From: Bog-473 sp963834405
GTDB lineage: Bacteria > Actinomycetota > Acidimicrobiia > Acidimicrobiales > RAAP-2
Length of the DNA: 64,000 bases
Assembly: GCA_963834405.1 (NCBI GenBank)
Contig: CAWIBX010000003.1
Coordinates: forward strand, 62,001-126,000
Direction of reading: 5' to 3'
The notes under the pieces: generated by a model
Seen by the model: only the letters and a program-made list of their open reading frames with translations
Databases searched by the model: none
Told to the model about the DNA's origin: nothing
Program-made: the position numbers and the translations under genes
Shown here: piece after piece, positions 1 to 8,310 of the stretch
Layout: each line of letters opens with the position of its first letter
How positions within the stretch are numbered: position 1 is the stretch's first letter

Positions 1-1097
1 GGAACGACGTCGCCCAGGTGGTCGAGCAGCCAGCGCTGGGCCAGTGGCACCGTCGCAATGGGTGGGCCGCTCAATTCCTGGATGCGACCGGCCATGCCGT
101 CGACTGCGGCCGTCAAGGAGTCCACGGTGACCTCCGCGCCGGTGTCGAGTCCGCTCGCGCCCAGGCTCGAAAGCGACACCGCGTGCAGGTGCGCCAGCGC
201 GCTGGCCAACTGCGCGCCGAGCGCGTGTCGGTCGGGCACGGGCGGCGCCGCGATCTCGGGGAAGTACTCGCCGGCCCTCCTTCCTGCGACCTTCTCCATG
301 ACAAGGAGTGTCCGACCGTCTCCGCCCTCGTCGAGCTCCTGCGGCGCGTCGTCGGCGAAAAGGGGTCGCGGCACGGGGACGCCTCCGTGCGCGTGCACGG
401 CCTCGAGCACGGCGAATTCCTCGCGCGCTCGGGTCTGGAGCACGCCGACCGGACGGTCCATCCGTACGACGACCTGCGCCGGCAGCGTCTCGGCCCCGAC
501 CAGAGAGACCACCAGGGTCTCCTTCGAGCGGCCGCCCGGGATGGGCTCCACCGCGCCGACCTCGAGCGACGGCGACCCGGTGCGGCGGCGCAGGTAGGCC
601 CGGAGCTGCTCTGCCGACACCGTGGCGGCAGCCGGATCCCCACTGGCGGCTCCCTCGCCAATCGCCTCCGTCTCGGAGAGGACCGCCTGGCGCAAATCGT
701 CCACGCGCTCGAGGTAACGGCGTTCGACGTCGGCGAGGTCGAGGGCCCGCCGCTCCTCTGCCGCGTTGGCGCCTCCCGACGTCGCTTCGGCCACGTAGGC
801 CGCCGCTCGGCTGCGGAGCGCTACGAATGCTTCGGGTGTGATCTCTTCGGACCTGGCCGATCCGTCGCGCCCGTCGCGCCCCTCCTCGCTGTCGAGCAAG
901 ACGGCGAACTGTCGGCCGAACTCCTTGCTCAATGCGTCGGCGTGCTCCTCCTCCACGATGAACTCAGCCAGGATGCGATCGACCAGCGCCGCAGCGTCCT
1001 GCGCGGTGGCGCTGGTGAGCTCGGGCGCGAACACCCTCGCGACGGTCGCCCGCAGCTGCCGGTAGAGCAGGGCGCGGTCCTCGGAGGGCTGCTCCAC
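1..1097 (-). CDS. Phosphotransferase family protein (APH/ACAD10-like), C-terminus beyond window
   Basis: The minus-strand frame is open from a GTG at 1097 to the window edge, giving about 365 residues with no stop. Residues 1-150 are an Ala/Glu-rich, probably helical region without a recognised domain. From about 160 a protein-kinase-like fold begins, with the nucleotide-loop motif PGGRSKET near 187-194. The catalytic loop would lie outside the window. It starts 4 bases after the stop of the DUF7064-like gene, so the two are probably translated from one operon. The same pairing recurs at 12137-14640. The substrate is unknown; relatives phosphorylate small molecules such as hydroxy-acyl-CoAs or aminoglycosides. 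Family call fairly sure, function not. Confidence 0.7.
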   Translation of the reverse strand, partial: MEQPSEDRALLYRQLRATVARVFAPELTSATAQDAAALVDRILAEFIVEEEHADALSKEFGRQFAVLLDSEEGRDGRDGSARSEEITPEAFVALRSRAAAYVAEATSGGANAAEERRALDLADVERRYLERVDDLRQAVLSETEAIGEGAASGDPAAATVSAEQLRAYLRRRTGSPSLEVGAVEPIPGGRSKETLVVSLVGAETLPAQVVVRMDRPVGVLQTRAREEFAVLEAVHAHGGVPVPRPLFADDAPQELDEGGDGRTLLVMEKVAGRRAGEYFPEIAAPPVPDRHALGAQLASALAHLHAVSLSSLGASGLDTGAEVTVDSLTAAVDGMAGRIQELSGPPIATVPLAQRWLLDHLGDVV

Positions 1098-1101
1098 CGC
1101 G

Positions 1102-2106
1102 CTACCCCGCCGGCGGGGCCGCGCCGGCAGACGGACGCACCACACCGTTCGTCAGCGTGTCGGTCAACACGTAGGCCGGCGGGTTCTGACCATTCCGCGC
1201 GTTCAACGTTGTCTCCAGGAACCCCCAGCCTCCTGGCTTTCCGTCGACGAAAAGGTCGCCGACGGATTCCCACCCGTAGCGCTGCGCCGTCACGCCCAGT
1301 ACGCCGCCGACGGTCTCGATGCGCACAGTCGTCGTGGTGCCGTCATCCAGCTCGAAGCGCACCTCGGCCGAGGGGCAGCGCACGGAATCGTCGTCCACGT
1401 GGACCAGCATTGAGGCGGCGCGGACCCCCGCCCGCCGGCCGCCGCGCTCGATGCCGCCGTGCCGGAAGAAGCTCCCGTTGGCGCCGACCATGGACGCGAA
1501 GCGGAACCGCACCCGCTCGTCGCCTTCGCCGTGTTCGCCACCGAAGCTCCTGCTCGAGAGGAAGCTGTCCCAGCGCCGCACCCCCCACGAATGGTCGCGC
1601 CACGCCGGGGCGTCCACCTCGGACCGGAGTCCGTCGAGCTCGACCACGCCGCGCACACGGCAGAAGACGTGGAAGTTGTTGGCGAAGATGGTCCCGGCCT
1701 CGCCCGCCGTGCCCGCAAAGGTCTGTGCGTTGGCGTACGCGCGCTCCCCCTCGTCGGTGATCTCGAGCTCGGCCCGGCAGCCGTCGCCGTCAAGCTCAAA
1801 ACGCAACCGTTCCCCGTCCGAGAAAATCCGTTGGGGCCCCGCGCAGAGACCGCGCTCGCCCGCCGACTCGTCGAGGCGCACCAGATCCAGGCCCTCGCCG
1901 TTGCAGCGGAAACGGGTCCCGTCGTCGTGGTAGACGCCGCACCAGAGGTTGGCCGTGGCCCGGTTGACCTCGTTGCCGATCCGGTGGTTTCCGCCCAGGC
2001 CGCGTACCGGGTCCCGCCAGGCCAGATACGCGCTCTCCTGCCAGTCGAAGTCCTCGTCCGCCGGGTGCAGTCCCTCGTCGTCCGCCTCGCCGGCGGGCGG
2101 GCTCAC
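1102..2106 (-). CDS. DUF7064/DUF7065-like protein (paralogue of the gene at 13579)
   Basis: A 334-residue protein, GTG start at 2106 overlapping the upstream stop as GTGA, which fixes the start. It has two halves: an N-terminal part with WQESAYLAWRDP and GGNHRIGNE, and a C-terminal part with the motif WRDHSWGVRRWD. The gene at 13579 shares these landmarks (WWETE, GGWAY, VRDRSWG), so the two are paralogues. I recall such proteins being filed under DUF7064/DUF7065; that name is from memory. They are predicted beta-rich and found near acyl-CoA and terpenoid catabolic genes, with no proven reaction. No signal peptide or membrane segment is visible. Confidence 0.7.
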   Translation of the reverse strand: MSPPAGEADDEGLHPADEDFDWQESAYLAWRDPVRGLGGNHRIGNEVNRATANLWCGVYHDDGTRFRCNGEGLDLVRLDESAGERGLCAGPQRIFSDGERLRFELDGDGCRAELEITDEGERAYANAQTFAGTAGEAGTIFANNFHVFCRVRGVVELDGLRSEVDAPAWRDHSWGVRRWDSFLSSRSFGGEHGEGDERVRFRFASMVGANGSFFRHGGIERGGRRAGVRAASMLVHVDDDSVRCPSAEVRFELDDGTTTTVRIETVGGVLGVTAQRYGWESVGDLFVDGKPGGWGFLETTLNARNGQNPPAYVLTDTLTNGVVRPSAGAAPPAG

Positions 2107-2864
2107 CGGTCGGAGACCTTCTCCGTCCCCTCGGAGGCGGGGATGTCCGGGTTGCAGATGTACCGCACGTTGCCGATGGTCATGTCGCAGGCGGCGAAGC
2201 TGGCCGACACGGGCAGATAGGGGTCGAGCCGGGCGTCGCCCCACGCGGCGGCGTCGAAGACCCGCAACTCCGGCCGGCCCCGGTCGGCCCGCCGGAACTC
2301 GTACTCGGAGTCGACCTGCACGATGCGCGGCATCAGCACATCCTCGCGGCGAATCCGAGCGAGATGCATCCCCGGCGGGTACTGCACGTCATGTCCCGTC
2401 ACCGGGACCGGGTCGACCAGCGAGACCTCGAGCACAGTCCCACTCGCCCCATCGTCACGAACAGCGCAGTCCACCCGGTCGTGGAAACGCCGCAGGGCGA
2501 TGGACGCCGGCGTCACCCGGAACCCCCACGATGAGGCCAGCACGTCGGCGAGCGCGGCGTTGTCACAGCGCGCCGAAATGAGGTAGCACCGCGGCCGCAC
2601 ACCCGAGCGCGCCGTCAGGCGCAGCTGGGCCAGCGCGAAGGGGCCGAACTCGCTCTCCTTGGCCTGGTAGACGAGGAAGCTGATGACCGGCGGGACCGTC
2701 GGATTGAGTGCCGGCGGCACCAACGCCTCCCGATCCTCCACCCGGACCTCGTACAAGACCTGGAGGATGTCGGCGTCGTCGACCCGCAGCTCGCGGTCGT
2801 CGAGGACCACCTCGGGCGCGCCTTCGATCAGGGGACGGATGTCGAGCGACCCGGCGAGAGGCAT
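2103..2864 (-). CDS. Acetoacetate decarboxylase-like family protein
   Basis: A 253-residue protein, close to the usual length of the acetoacetate decarboxylase (ADC) superfamily. The landmarks are an N-terminal segment with VPPALNPTVPPVISFLVY followed by a long barrel-like region containing YLISARCDN. The ATG at 2864 overlaps the stop of the luciferase-like gene (ATGA) and its own stop overlaps the next GTG, so it sits mid-operon. I cannot point to a certain Schiff-base lysine equivalent to that of true ADC, so it may be a non-decarboxylating member that binds or modifies an acid or keto intermediate. The family call rests on length and general pattern. Confidence 0.5.
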   Translation of the reverse strand: MPLAGSLDIRPLIEGAPEVVLDDRELRVDDADILQVLYEVRVEDREALVPPALNPTVPPVISFLVYQAKESEFGPFALAQLRLTARSGVRPRCYLISARCDNAALADVLASSWGFRVTPASIALRRFHDRVDCAVRDDGASGTVLEVSLVDPVPVTGHDVQYPPGMHLARIRREDVLMPRIVQVDSEYEFRRADRGRPELRVFDAAAWGDARLDPYLPVSASFAACDMTIGNVRYICNPDIPASEGTEKVSDR

Positions 2865-4021
2865 CAGGCCACCCCCGCCGCCGCAGCCACCGGCGCGGTG
2901 GGCACCGTCGCCGTCGTCGCCGTCGTCGTGGCCGCCGTCGTCGTCCCGTTCTTGAAGCGCGGCATGACCTCCTCGGCGAACAGGCGCATGGAGTCCAGCA
3001 CGTACTGCTGGGGAACCACCTCCATGAACTGGTGGATGAAGTTGATCCCGTCGAAGCCGACGTTCTCGCAGTGGGTGACGGCGGCGGCCACGTCGTCGGG
3101 CGTGCCCATGGTGACCCCCTTGAACGCCTTCATCGCGTCGCCAGGGCTGCCCGACTCCCGCCGCAACGCTGGCAGCAGGCCCTCCGTCGGGTAGGAGTGT
3201 GTCGGCAACACCTCCTTCGCCGACAGCAGCTGCGCGGCCATGTAACCGAACATCGAGGCGATCTTGAGTCCGTTCTTCCGACCGCGATCACCGTCCTCGC
3301 AACACGACAGAAAGTTGACGGTCAGGACCTTCTCGTTGACGAAAGCGCCCACCGGGTCGCACATCTGGATCCGGCGACGGTAGTTGGCCACTTTCTTTTC
3401 GGACTCGGCCGGGTTGGCTGGCGACAAACCGAGGCAGCCGAGACCACGGTCTGCGGCGTCCACCTCGGTCCCCGGCGACGTGACCGCCACCCACATCGGC
3501 GGGTGCGGCTTCTGGATCGGCTTGGGCAACACCGCCCGCTCGGGCATGGAGAACATCCGGCCGTTCCAGGCGAAGCGCTCGTTCATCCACATCTGTGGGA
3601 TCACCCGCACGAACTCGTCCCAGGTCTTCTTGGTCTCGTCGGGGTCGGCACCGAAGCCGCTCAGCTCGGGCCACGTTGCGGACCGTCCCGTCCCCAGATC
3701 CACCCGCCCGCCCGAGATGATGTCGAGCACCGCCGCCCGCTCCGCCACCCGTATGGGGCTCTGGTACTGCGGCACGCACGCCACGATGCCGTGGCCCAGC
3801 CGGATGCGGCTCGTCTGCGCCGCGCACGCCCCTAGGAAGATGTCGGGGCCCGAACAATGCGAGTACTCCTCGAGAAAGTGGTGCTCGACCGCCCACACGT
3901 AGTCGAAGCCGAGCTCGTCGGCCAGGCGCACCTGTTCGAGCGCGTTCTCGTAGACCCGCCGCTCGGAGTCGGGCGTCCAGGGACGGGGCACCGACAGCTC
4001 CATGAACAGTCCGAATTCCAT
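2864..4021 (-). CDS. LLM-class flavin/F420-dependent oxidoreductase
   Basis: A 385-residue luciferase-like monooxygenase. The start MEFGLFMELSVPRPW is typical of the family and the ATG at 4021 is preceded by GGGGAGGA at good spacing. An in-frame upstream extension to 4078 lacks family similarity. Motifs include YVWAVEHHFLEEYSH (the E-H-H-F region near the flavin), LGACAAQTSRIRLGHG and SGGRVDLGTGRS. The family oxidises substrates with reduced flavin and oxygen or with F420. The C-terminus ends in a low-complexity Ala/Thr/Val run of about 25 residues beyond the normal family end. It is first in the leftward operon, divergent from tetR. Confidence 0.88.
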   Translation of the reverse strand: MEFGLFMELSVPRPWTPDSERRVYENALEQVRLADELGFDYVWAVEHHFLEEYSHCSGPDIFLGACAAQTSRIRLGHGIVACVPQYQSPIRVAERAAVLDIISGGRVDLGTGRSATWPELSGFGADPDETKKTWDEFVRVIPQMWMNERFAWNGRMFSMPERAVLPKPIQKPHPPMWVAVTSPGTEVDAADRGLGCLGLSPANPAESEKKVANYRRRIQMCDPVGAFVNEKVLTVNFLSCCEDGDRGRKNGLKIASMFGYMAAQLLSAKEVLPTHSYPTEGLLPALRRESGSPGDAMKAFKGVTMGTPDDVAAAVTHCENVGFDGINFIHQFMEVVPQQYVLDSMRLFAEEVMPRFKNGTTTAATTTATTATVPTAPVAAAAGVA

Positions 4022-4067
4022 GTGCGTCCTCCCCGTGCCGGAGTGGCGGGCCGCCCTTGCACTTTTG

Positions 4068-4081
4068 TTAATGACCATTAA
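4068..4081. promoter_or_regulatory. Palindromic operator between divergent operons
   Basis: TTAATGACCATTAA is a perfect 6-2-6 inverted repeat in the 116-base gap between the leftward oxidoreductase operon and the rightward tetR gene. The gap is AT-richer than its surroundings. Position and symmetry fit an operator for the adjacent TetR protein controlling both operons. This is inferred from position; no binding data. Confidence 0.6.
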
Positions 4082-4137
4082 AATCTAAGCATGCGGCTAT
4101 GGCTCAGTCAACGCCCACTGGGCAGAATTTGTGACGG

Positions 4138-4827
4138 ATGACTAACGTCCGTGCGTATATGAGTCCCCAGGCCGAGGCCACCCCGCCGTCTTCCGGACCG
4201 CCTCCCGGGCGGCGCACCCGGGGCTCCCCCGGACAGACCAAGGGCGAGCGCACGCGCGAGGCGATCATGGGGGCGGCGGCACAACTCTTCCGCGAACGGG
4301 GCTTTCACGAGACGAGCCTGGCCGACATCGGCGCCGCGGCCGGCGTGAGCGGGCCGGCCATCTATCGCTACTTCAGGAGCAAGGGTGAGCTTCTTTCCGT
4401 CTTGATCGAAGAGGCGGCGATCCTCTGGAGGGGAACGGTCGACGAAGTGCTCAACGAGGACGCGCCGGCTTCGGTGACACTCGAGCGGCTCATCGATGCC
4501 GCCATCGCACTCCAGCTCCGCAACGGCAACCTGCGCGACGTGTTCGTCCACTCCTATCGCTTCCTCGATGACGACGCGCGCCGTCGCGTCGCCCGGATTG
4601 AGCGCGTGCGCACGGCCGAGTGGGTCCACCTGCTCTGTGAGGTCCGGCCGGGCCTGAGCGACGAGGAGGCGCGGGCCGCCGTGGTCATGGTCGACGGCAT
4701 GCTGCGCTCCATCACGAGCCTGACCGGCATGGACCAGGAGCAGCTGTCTCATGTCATGAAGGACATGCTTTACGGGGGGCTCCTATCGCTCGGCGTGCCC
4801 CGCCCGGCTGCGGTAGTGCCGGCGTGA
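4138..4827 (+). CDS. TetR/AcrR family transcriptional regulator
   Basis: A 229-residue TetR-type repressor. After a 35-residue Pro/Arg-rich leader, the DNA-binding domain runs from about residue 36 (KGERTREAIMGAAAQLF) through the helix-turn-helix ending IYRYFRSKGELL. The helical C-terminal ligand domain follows. An in-frame ATG at 4159 is an alternative start. Its stop overlaps the GTG of the acyl-CoA dehydrogenase gene, so it is co-transcribed with the catabolic genes it probably controls, and the palindrome at 4068 lies just upstream. By analogy with similar loci the ligand is likely an acyl-CoA or pathway acid. Confidence 0.92.
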   Translation: MTNVRAYMSPQAEATPPSSGPPPGRRTRGSPGQTKGERTREAIMGAAAQLFRERGFHETSLADIGAAAGVSGPAIYRYFRSKGELLSVLIEEAAILWRGTVDEVLNEDAPASVTLERLIDAAIALQLRNGNLRDVFVHSYRFLDDDARRRVARIERVRTAEWVHLLCEVRPGLSDEEARAAVVMVDGMLRSITSLTGMDQEQLSHVMKDMLYGGLLSLGVPRPAAVVPA

Positions 4828-6110
4828 CCGACCCGGCGGCGGCGACCGACCCCGCGGCGGCGACCGACCCCGTGGCGGCGGATCCAGGCGAGCTCCCCGA
4901 CGAGGAGTCGTTCCGGGACGAGGCCCGCACCTTCCTGCGTGCCACCCTGCCCACGAAGGGTGCGCCGGTCGACGACGGACATCCCTTCGGGAGCGGTATC
5001 CGCGCGGCCGTCGCCTACCAGCGCAAACTGGCCGATGCGGGGCTGGCCGGCATCACCTGGCCGGTCGCCTACGGCGGGCGGGGGCTGCCCGGGCGGTACC
5101 AACGCCTCTTCGACCGCGAGGCGAGGGCGTTCCAGGTGCCTCCGCGCTCGCTCGAGATCGGCCTCGGCATGTGCGGCCCCACCCTCCTCGTCCATGCCAG
5201 CGAGGAGCAGAAGCAGTCCTTCATCCCGCCGATGCTGCGAGGCGAGCACGTCTGGTGCGAGCTGTTCAGCGAGCCGGGCGCCGGCTCCGATCTCTCGAGC
5301 GTGCAGACACGGGCCCGCCGCGACGGCGACGAGTTCGTCGTCGACGGCCAGAAGGTCTGGACGTCGGGCGCCCAGCACAGCGACTACGCGGCCTGCCTGA
5401 CCAGGACGGATCCGGCCCGCCCGAAACGCGAGGGCATCACCATGCTGATCGTGGACATGCACGCGAGGGGCGTTACCGTGCGCCCGTTGCGTCAGCTCAC
5501 CGGCGACGCGCACTTCAACGAGGTCTTCCTCGACGGCGTGCGGGTTCCCGCGGCGAACGTGTTAGGTGAGATCGACGACGGCTGGCACGTGGCGCGCACG
5601 ATGTTGGCGTTCGAGCGCCAAGCCCTGGGGGGCATGGGCTCGGGCGGCGGGGGCAAGGGCGGCTTCGCCGCGCTGGTCGCGGAGGCGAGACGGCGCGACG
5701 TGGCCGGGAATCCGGAGGTTCGTGAGCGCCTGGTGCAGCTGCGCATCCGCCAGACCGTCCTGGGCCACCTTTCCGCCTACCTGCAGGCGAAGGCCCGCGG
5801 GGGCGCGGGTGACGGCGCATCGGCGGCCGTGCTCAAGCTCGCGATGGCCCAACTGGTGCAGGAGTCGGCCCGGGTGGCGGTGGAGGTCGCAGGCATGGGC
5901 GCGACGGCGTGGGACCCGTCCGATCCCGAGGGGGGCCGCTGGTCCTACCAGTTGCTGAATTCCCTCTCGGCCTCTCTCGGCGGCGGCACCAACGAAGTCG
6001 TGCGCAACCTGATCGCGGAGCGCGTCCTCGGCCTGCCCCGCGACCAGGAGGGCGATCTCATGCCCGGCGATCTCGTCGCCCAGGACCCGGCACCAGCCAG
6101 TGGACACTGA
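4824..6110 (+). CDS. Acyl-CoA dehydrogenase family protein
   Basis: A 428-residue FAD enzyme that introduces an alpha-beta double bond into an acyl-CoA, passing electrons to ETF. Visible motifs are WPVAYGGRG, the FAD/substrate segment ELFSEPGAGSDLSS near residue 150, VWTSGAQHSDY, and the C-terminal LGGGTNEVVRNLIAERVLGLPRD. The N-terminus starts with three DPAAAT-like repeats encoded by an 18-bp tandem repeat, which the fold does not need. GTG start overlaps the tetR stop. The usual catalytic Glu position is not obvious, so substrate class is uncertain. It heads the rightward CoA operon and overlaps the next gene by 11 bases. Confidence 0.9.
   Translation: MTDPAAATDPAAATDPVAADPGELPDEESFRDEARTFLRATLPTKGAPVDDGHPFGSGIRAAVAYQRKLADAGLAGITWPVAYGGRGLPGRYQRLFDREARAFQVPPRSLEIGLGMCGPTLLVHASEEQKQSFIPPMLRGEHVWCELFSEPGAGSDLSSVQTRARRDGDEFVVDGQKVWTSGAQHSDYAACLTRTDPARPKREGITMLIVDMHARGVTVRPLRQLTGDAHFNEVFLDGVRVPAANVLGEIDDGWHVARTMLAFERQALGGMGSGGGGKGGFAALVAEARRRDVAGNPEVRERLVQLRIRQTVLGHLSAYLQAKARGGAGDGASAAVLKLAMAQLVQESARVAVEVAGMGATAWDPSDPEGGRWSYQLLNSLSASLGGGTNEVVRNLIAERVLGLPRDQEGDLMPGDLVAQDPAPASGH
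4827..4880. repeat. Three tandem 18-bp repeats at the start of the acyl-CoA dehydrogenase gene
   Basis: Copies at 4827-4844, 4845-4862 and 4863-4880 follow ACCGACCCSGCGGCGGCG with one or two differences. They encode TDPAAA repeats at the extreme N-terminus. The unit is in frame, so copy number could vary without breaking the gene. Confidence 0.8.
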
Positions 6111-8310
6111 CGACGCGCACGCCGCGACGACGGCGCCGGTGCTCCACGACCTGCGCGTGGTGGAGATCGGGCAGTACGTGGCCGCGCCCCTCGCCGCGAC
6201 GATCTTCGCCGACCTCGGTGCGCACGTGGTCAAGATCGAGCGGCCGGGCGGCGACCCGTTGCGCGCGGACCCGGCCGCCTTCGCCGCCTGGAACCGCGGG
6301 AAGGAGTCGATGGAGCTCGACCTGCGGACCGACGCCGCCCGCGCGGAGGCGCTCCACCTGATCGACCAGGCGGACGTGCTGGTGGAGAACCTGCGACCGG
6401 GCGCGCTGGAGCGCCTGGGACTGGGGCCCGCACCGGGACCCGGCAGCCTCCACTGGGGTCGGCCGGGGCTCGTCACCTGCTCCATCAGCGCCTGGGGGAG
6501 CACGGGTCCTGCCCGTGACGAGGCGGGATGGGAGCCGCTGGTACAGGCCCGGGCCGGCGCGCAACAAGGGCTGTTCAGCGGTGACGACGCCATTTGGCTC
6601 CCGTTCCCGTTAGCCAGCGTGGCGGCTGCCTTGCTCGCCGTTATCGGGGCCGGCGCCGCCCTGGTCAAGCGGGAGTCGACGGGCTACGGGCAGCACGTCG
6701 AGACGTCCCTGCTCGACGGGCTGCTCTTCCTCAACGCGGCGGCGATCTTCCACCGCGAGGGACACCGGCCCATCGTGACGCGCCAGACCAAGTCGCCCAT
6801 CCTGCGCGTCTACGACACCAAGGACGGTGGCGCCGTCATGGTGAACCTGAGCGGGACGGAGCGCTGGCACGAGCTCTGCCGGCTCCTCGGCCTGGACGGC
6901 GGCGGCCTCGACTTCTCCAGCCCGGAGGGCTTGTCGAAGCTGGCGGACCGCGAGTGGAGCCGCGCCAAGCTGGCAGAGATCAGGGACGCGTTCGCCGGCA
7001 AGACGGCCGACGAGTGGGAGAAGGCACTGCTCGAGCAGCCCGCCGCGGTGGCGAAGTGCAACACGCTGGCGGAGTGGATCGTCCACGATCAGGCCGTCGT
7101 CGACGAGCTCGTGACCGAACGCGACGACCCCGGGCTGGGCCGGGTGCCGCTGGTGGGCCCGCCGGTGCGGATCGGCGTCGATTCGAATTCCGGCGCGCGG
7201 CGTGGAGGCCGCCGGCACGGCGGAGAGCAGGGTGCGCTCGGTGGCCACCGCATCGTCGACCTCTCCAGCTTCTGGGCCGGACCCCTGGCGGCGCGCCTGC
7301 TGGCCGAGCTCGGGGCCGACGTGGTGAAGGTGGAGCCGCCGGGCGGCGAGGGCGGGTTCCAGGTGATGCCGGTGCTGCCCAACATCTATGTCGACGGCAA
7401 CCGATCGAAGCGCGGGCTGCTGCTCGACCTCAAGGTGCCGGCGGACCGGGCGCGGCTGCTCGACCTGGTGGCGGCCTCCGACGTGGTGATCGAGAATGCG
7501 GTCGCCGGCACCTGGGAGCGTCTCGGGCTGGGCGAGCCGGTGCTGCGAGCGGCGCGCGACGACCTCATTTACGCGCGAGCCAAGGGATTCGGGCTGGCCG
7601 GGCCGCTGGCGACGCGGCCGTCGTTCGACTACGTGATGCAGGCTGCGACGGGCATGGAGATGACCCAGGGCGGCGGGCGGCGGCCGGTGCCGGTCAACTT
7701 CACGGCCAACGACTACGGGACAGGGCTGCTGCTGGGGGCCGGCGTGGTGCTGGCTCTGCTGGGCCGGGCCCGCGGTGCGGCCGTGACGACCGTCGACGCC
7801 TCCTTGGCGCTGACCGCGACGCTGTACCAGTCCGAGGACGTGGCGGCCCTGGCCGCGACGGGTGCGCTGCCGGACCGGGTCGGCGAGGACCTGGCCGGAC
7901 CGTCGGTGGGCTGGCGGCTGTACCGGGCGGCGGACGGGTGGGTGACCGTGTGCTGCGCCACGGGGTCGCAGTCAGACGGGCTGCGGCGGTTCTGCGGAGT
8001 TGGCGGGGCCGACGAGCTGACGGCGGAGCGGGTCGCAGGCGTGGTCGGGTCGCTGACGGTGGCCGACGCGTTGTCACGGCTCCGGGTCGAGGGCGTGCCG
8101 GCGGCGCACAGCGTGCATCACTCGGTCGTGCCGGACGACCCCCAGGTGGAGGCCCGCGAGTTGCTGCGGCACTACCGGCATCCCGCGGCCGGACGCTTCG
8201 TGCAGGTGGGTATTCCGTTGTCGCTCTCGGTGGACGAGCCCGCGGTGAAGGGACCCGCACCGACGCCGGCGCCGGTGCGGCGACGGGTCAAGGCGCGGAC
8301 GACGACATGA
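6100..8310 (+). CDS. Double-domain CaiB/BaiF family CoA-transferase
   Basis: A 736-residue protein made of two CaiB/BaiF (family III CoA-transferase) units. Copy 1, about 15-375, opens with LRVVEIGQYVAAPLAATIFADLGAHVVKIERPGGD. Copy 2, about 385-720, opens with HRIVDLSSFWAGPLAARLLAELGADVVKVEPPGGE. Family members are usually about 400 residues and dimeric. Copy 1 keeps the aspartate that I align with the family nucleophile (ETSLLDG); the matching stretch in copy 2 reads VDASLALT and lacks it. It probably activates the pathway acid by CoA exchange. GTG start at 6100 overlaps the dehydrogenase; its stop overlaps the next ATG. Confidence 0.9.
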   Translation: MDTDDAHAATTAPVLHDLRVVEIGQYVAAPLAATIFADLGAHVVKIERPGGDPLRADPAAFAAWNRGKESMELDLRTDAARAEALHLIDQADVLVENLRPGALERLGLGPAPGPGSLHWGRPGLVTCSISAWGSTGPARDEAGWEPLVQARAGAQQGLFSGDDAIWLPFPLASVAAALLAVIGAGAALVKRESTGYGQHVETSLLDGLLFLNAAAIFHREGHRPIVTRQTKSPILRVYDTKDGGAVMVNLSGTERWHELCRLLGLDGGGLDFSSPEGLSKLADREWSRAKLAEIRDAFAGKTADEWEKALLEQPAAVAKCNTLAEWIVHDQAVVDELVTERDDPGLGRVPLVGPPVRIGVDSNSGARRGGRRHGGEQGALGGHRIVDLSSFWAGPLAARLLAELGADVVKVEPPGGEGGFQVMPVLPNIYVDGNRSKRGLLLDLKVPADRARLLDLVAASDVVIENAVAGTWERLGLGEPVLRAARDDLIYARAKGFGLAGPLATRPSFDYVMQAATGMEMTQGGGRRPVPVNFTANDYGTGLLLGAGVVLALLGRARGAAVTTVDASLALTATLYQSEDVAALAATGALPDRVGEDLAGPSVGWRLYRAADGWVTVCCATGSQSDGLRRFCGVGGADELTAERVAGVVGSLTVADALSRLRVEGVPAAHSVHHSVVPDDPQVEARELLRHYRHPAAGRFVQVGIPLSLSVDEPAVKGPAPTPAPVRRRVKARTTT

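Noticed and set aside
18..1760. A 580-residue plus-strand open frame and similar very long frames at 6594-9308 (upstream part), 17544-19415, 31559-35212 and 36146-38377
   Set aside because: They are mirror or shifted readings of real genes in high-G+C DNA, rich in Arg/Pro/Gly and without any family motif.
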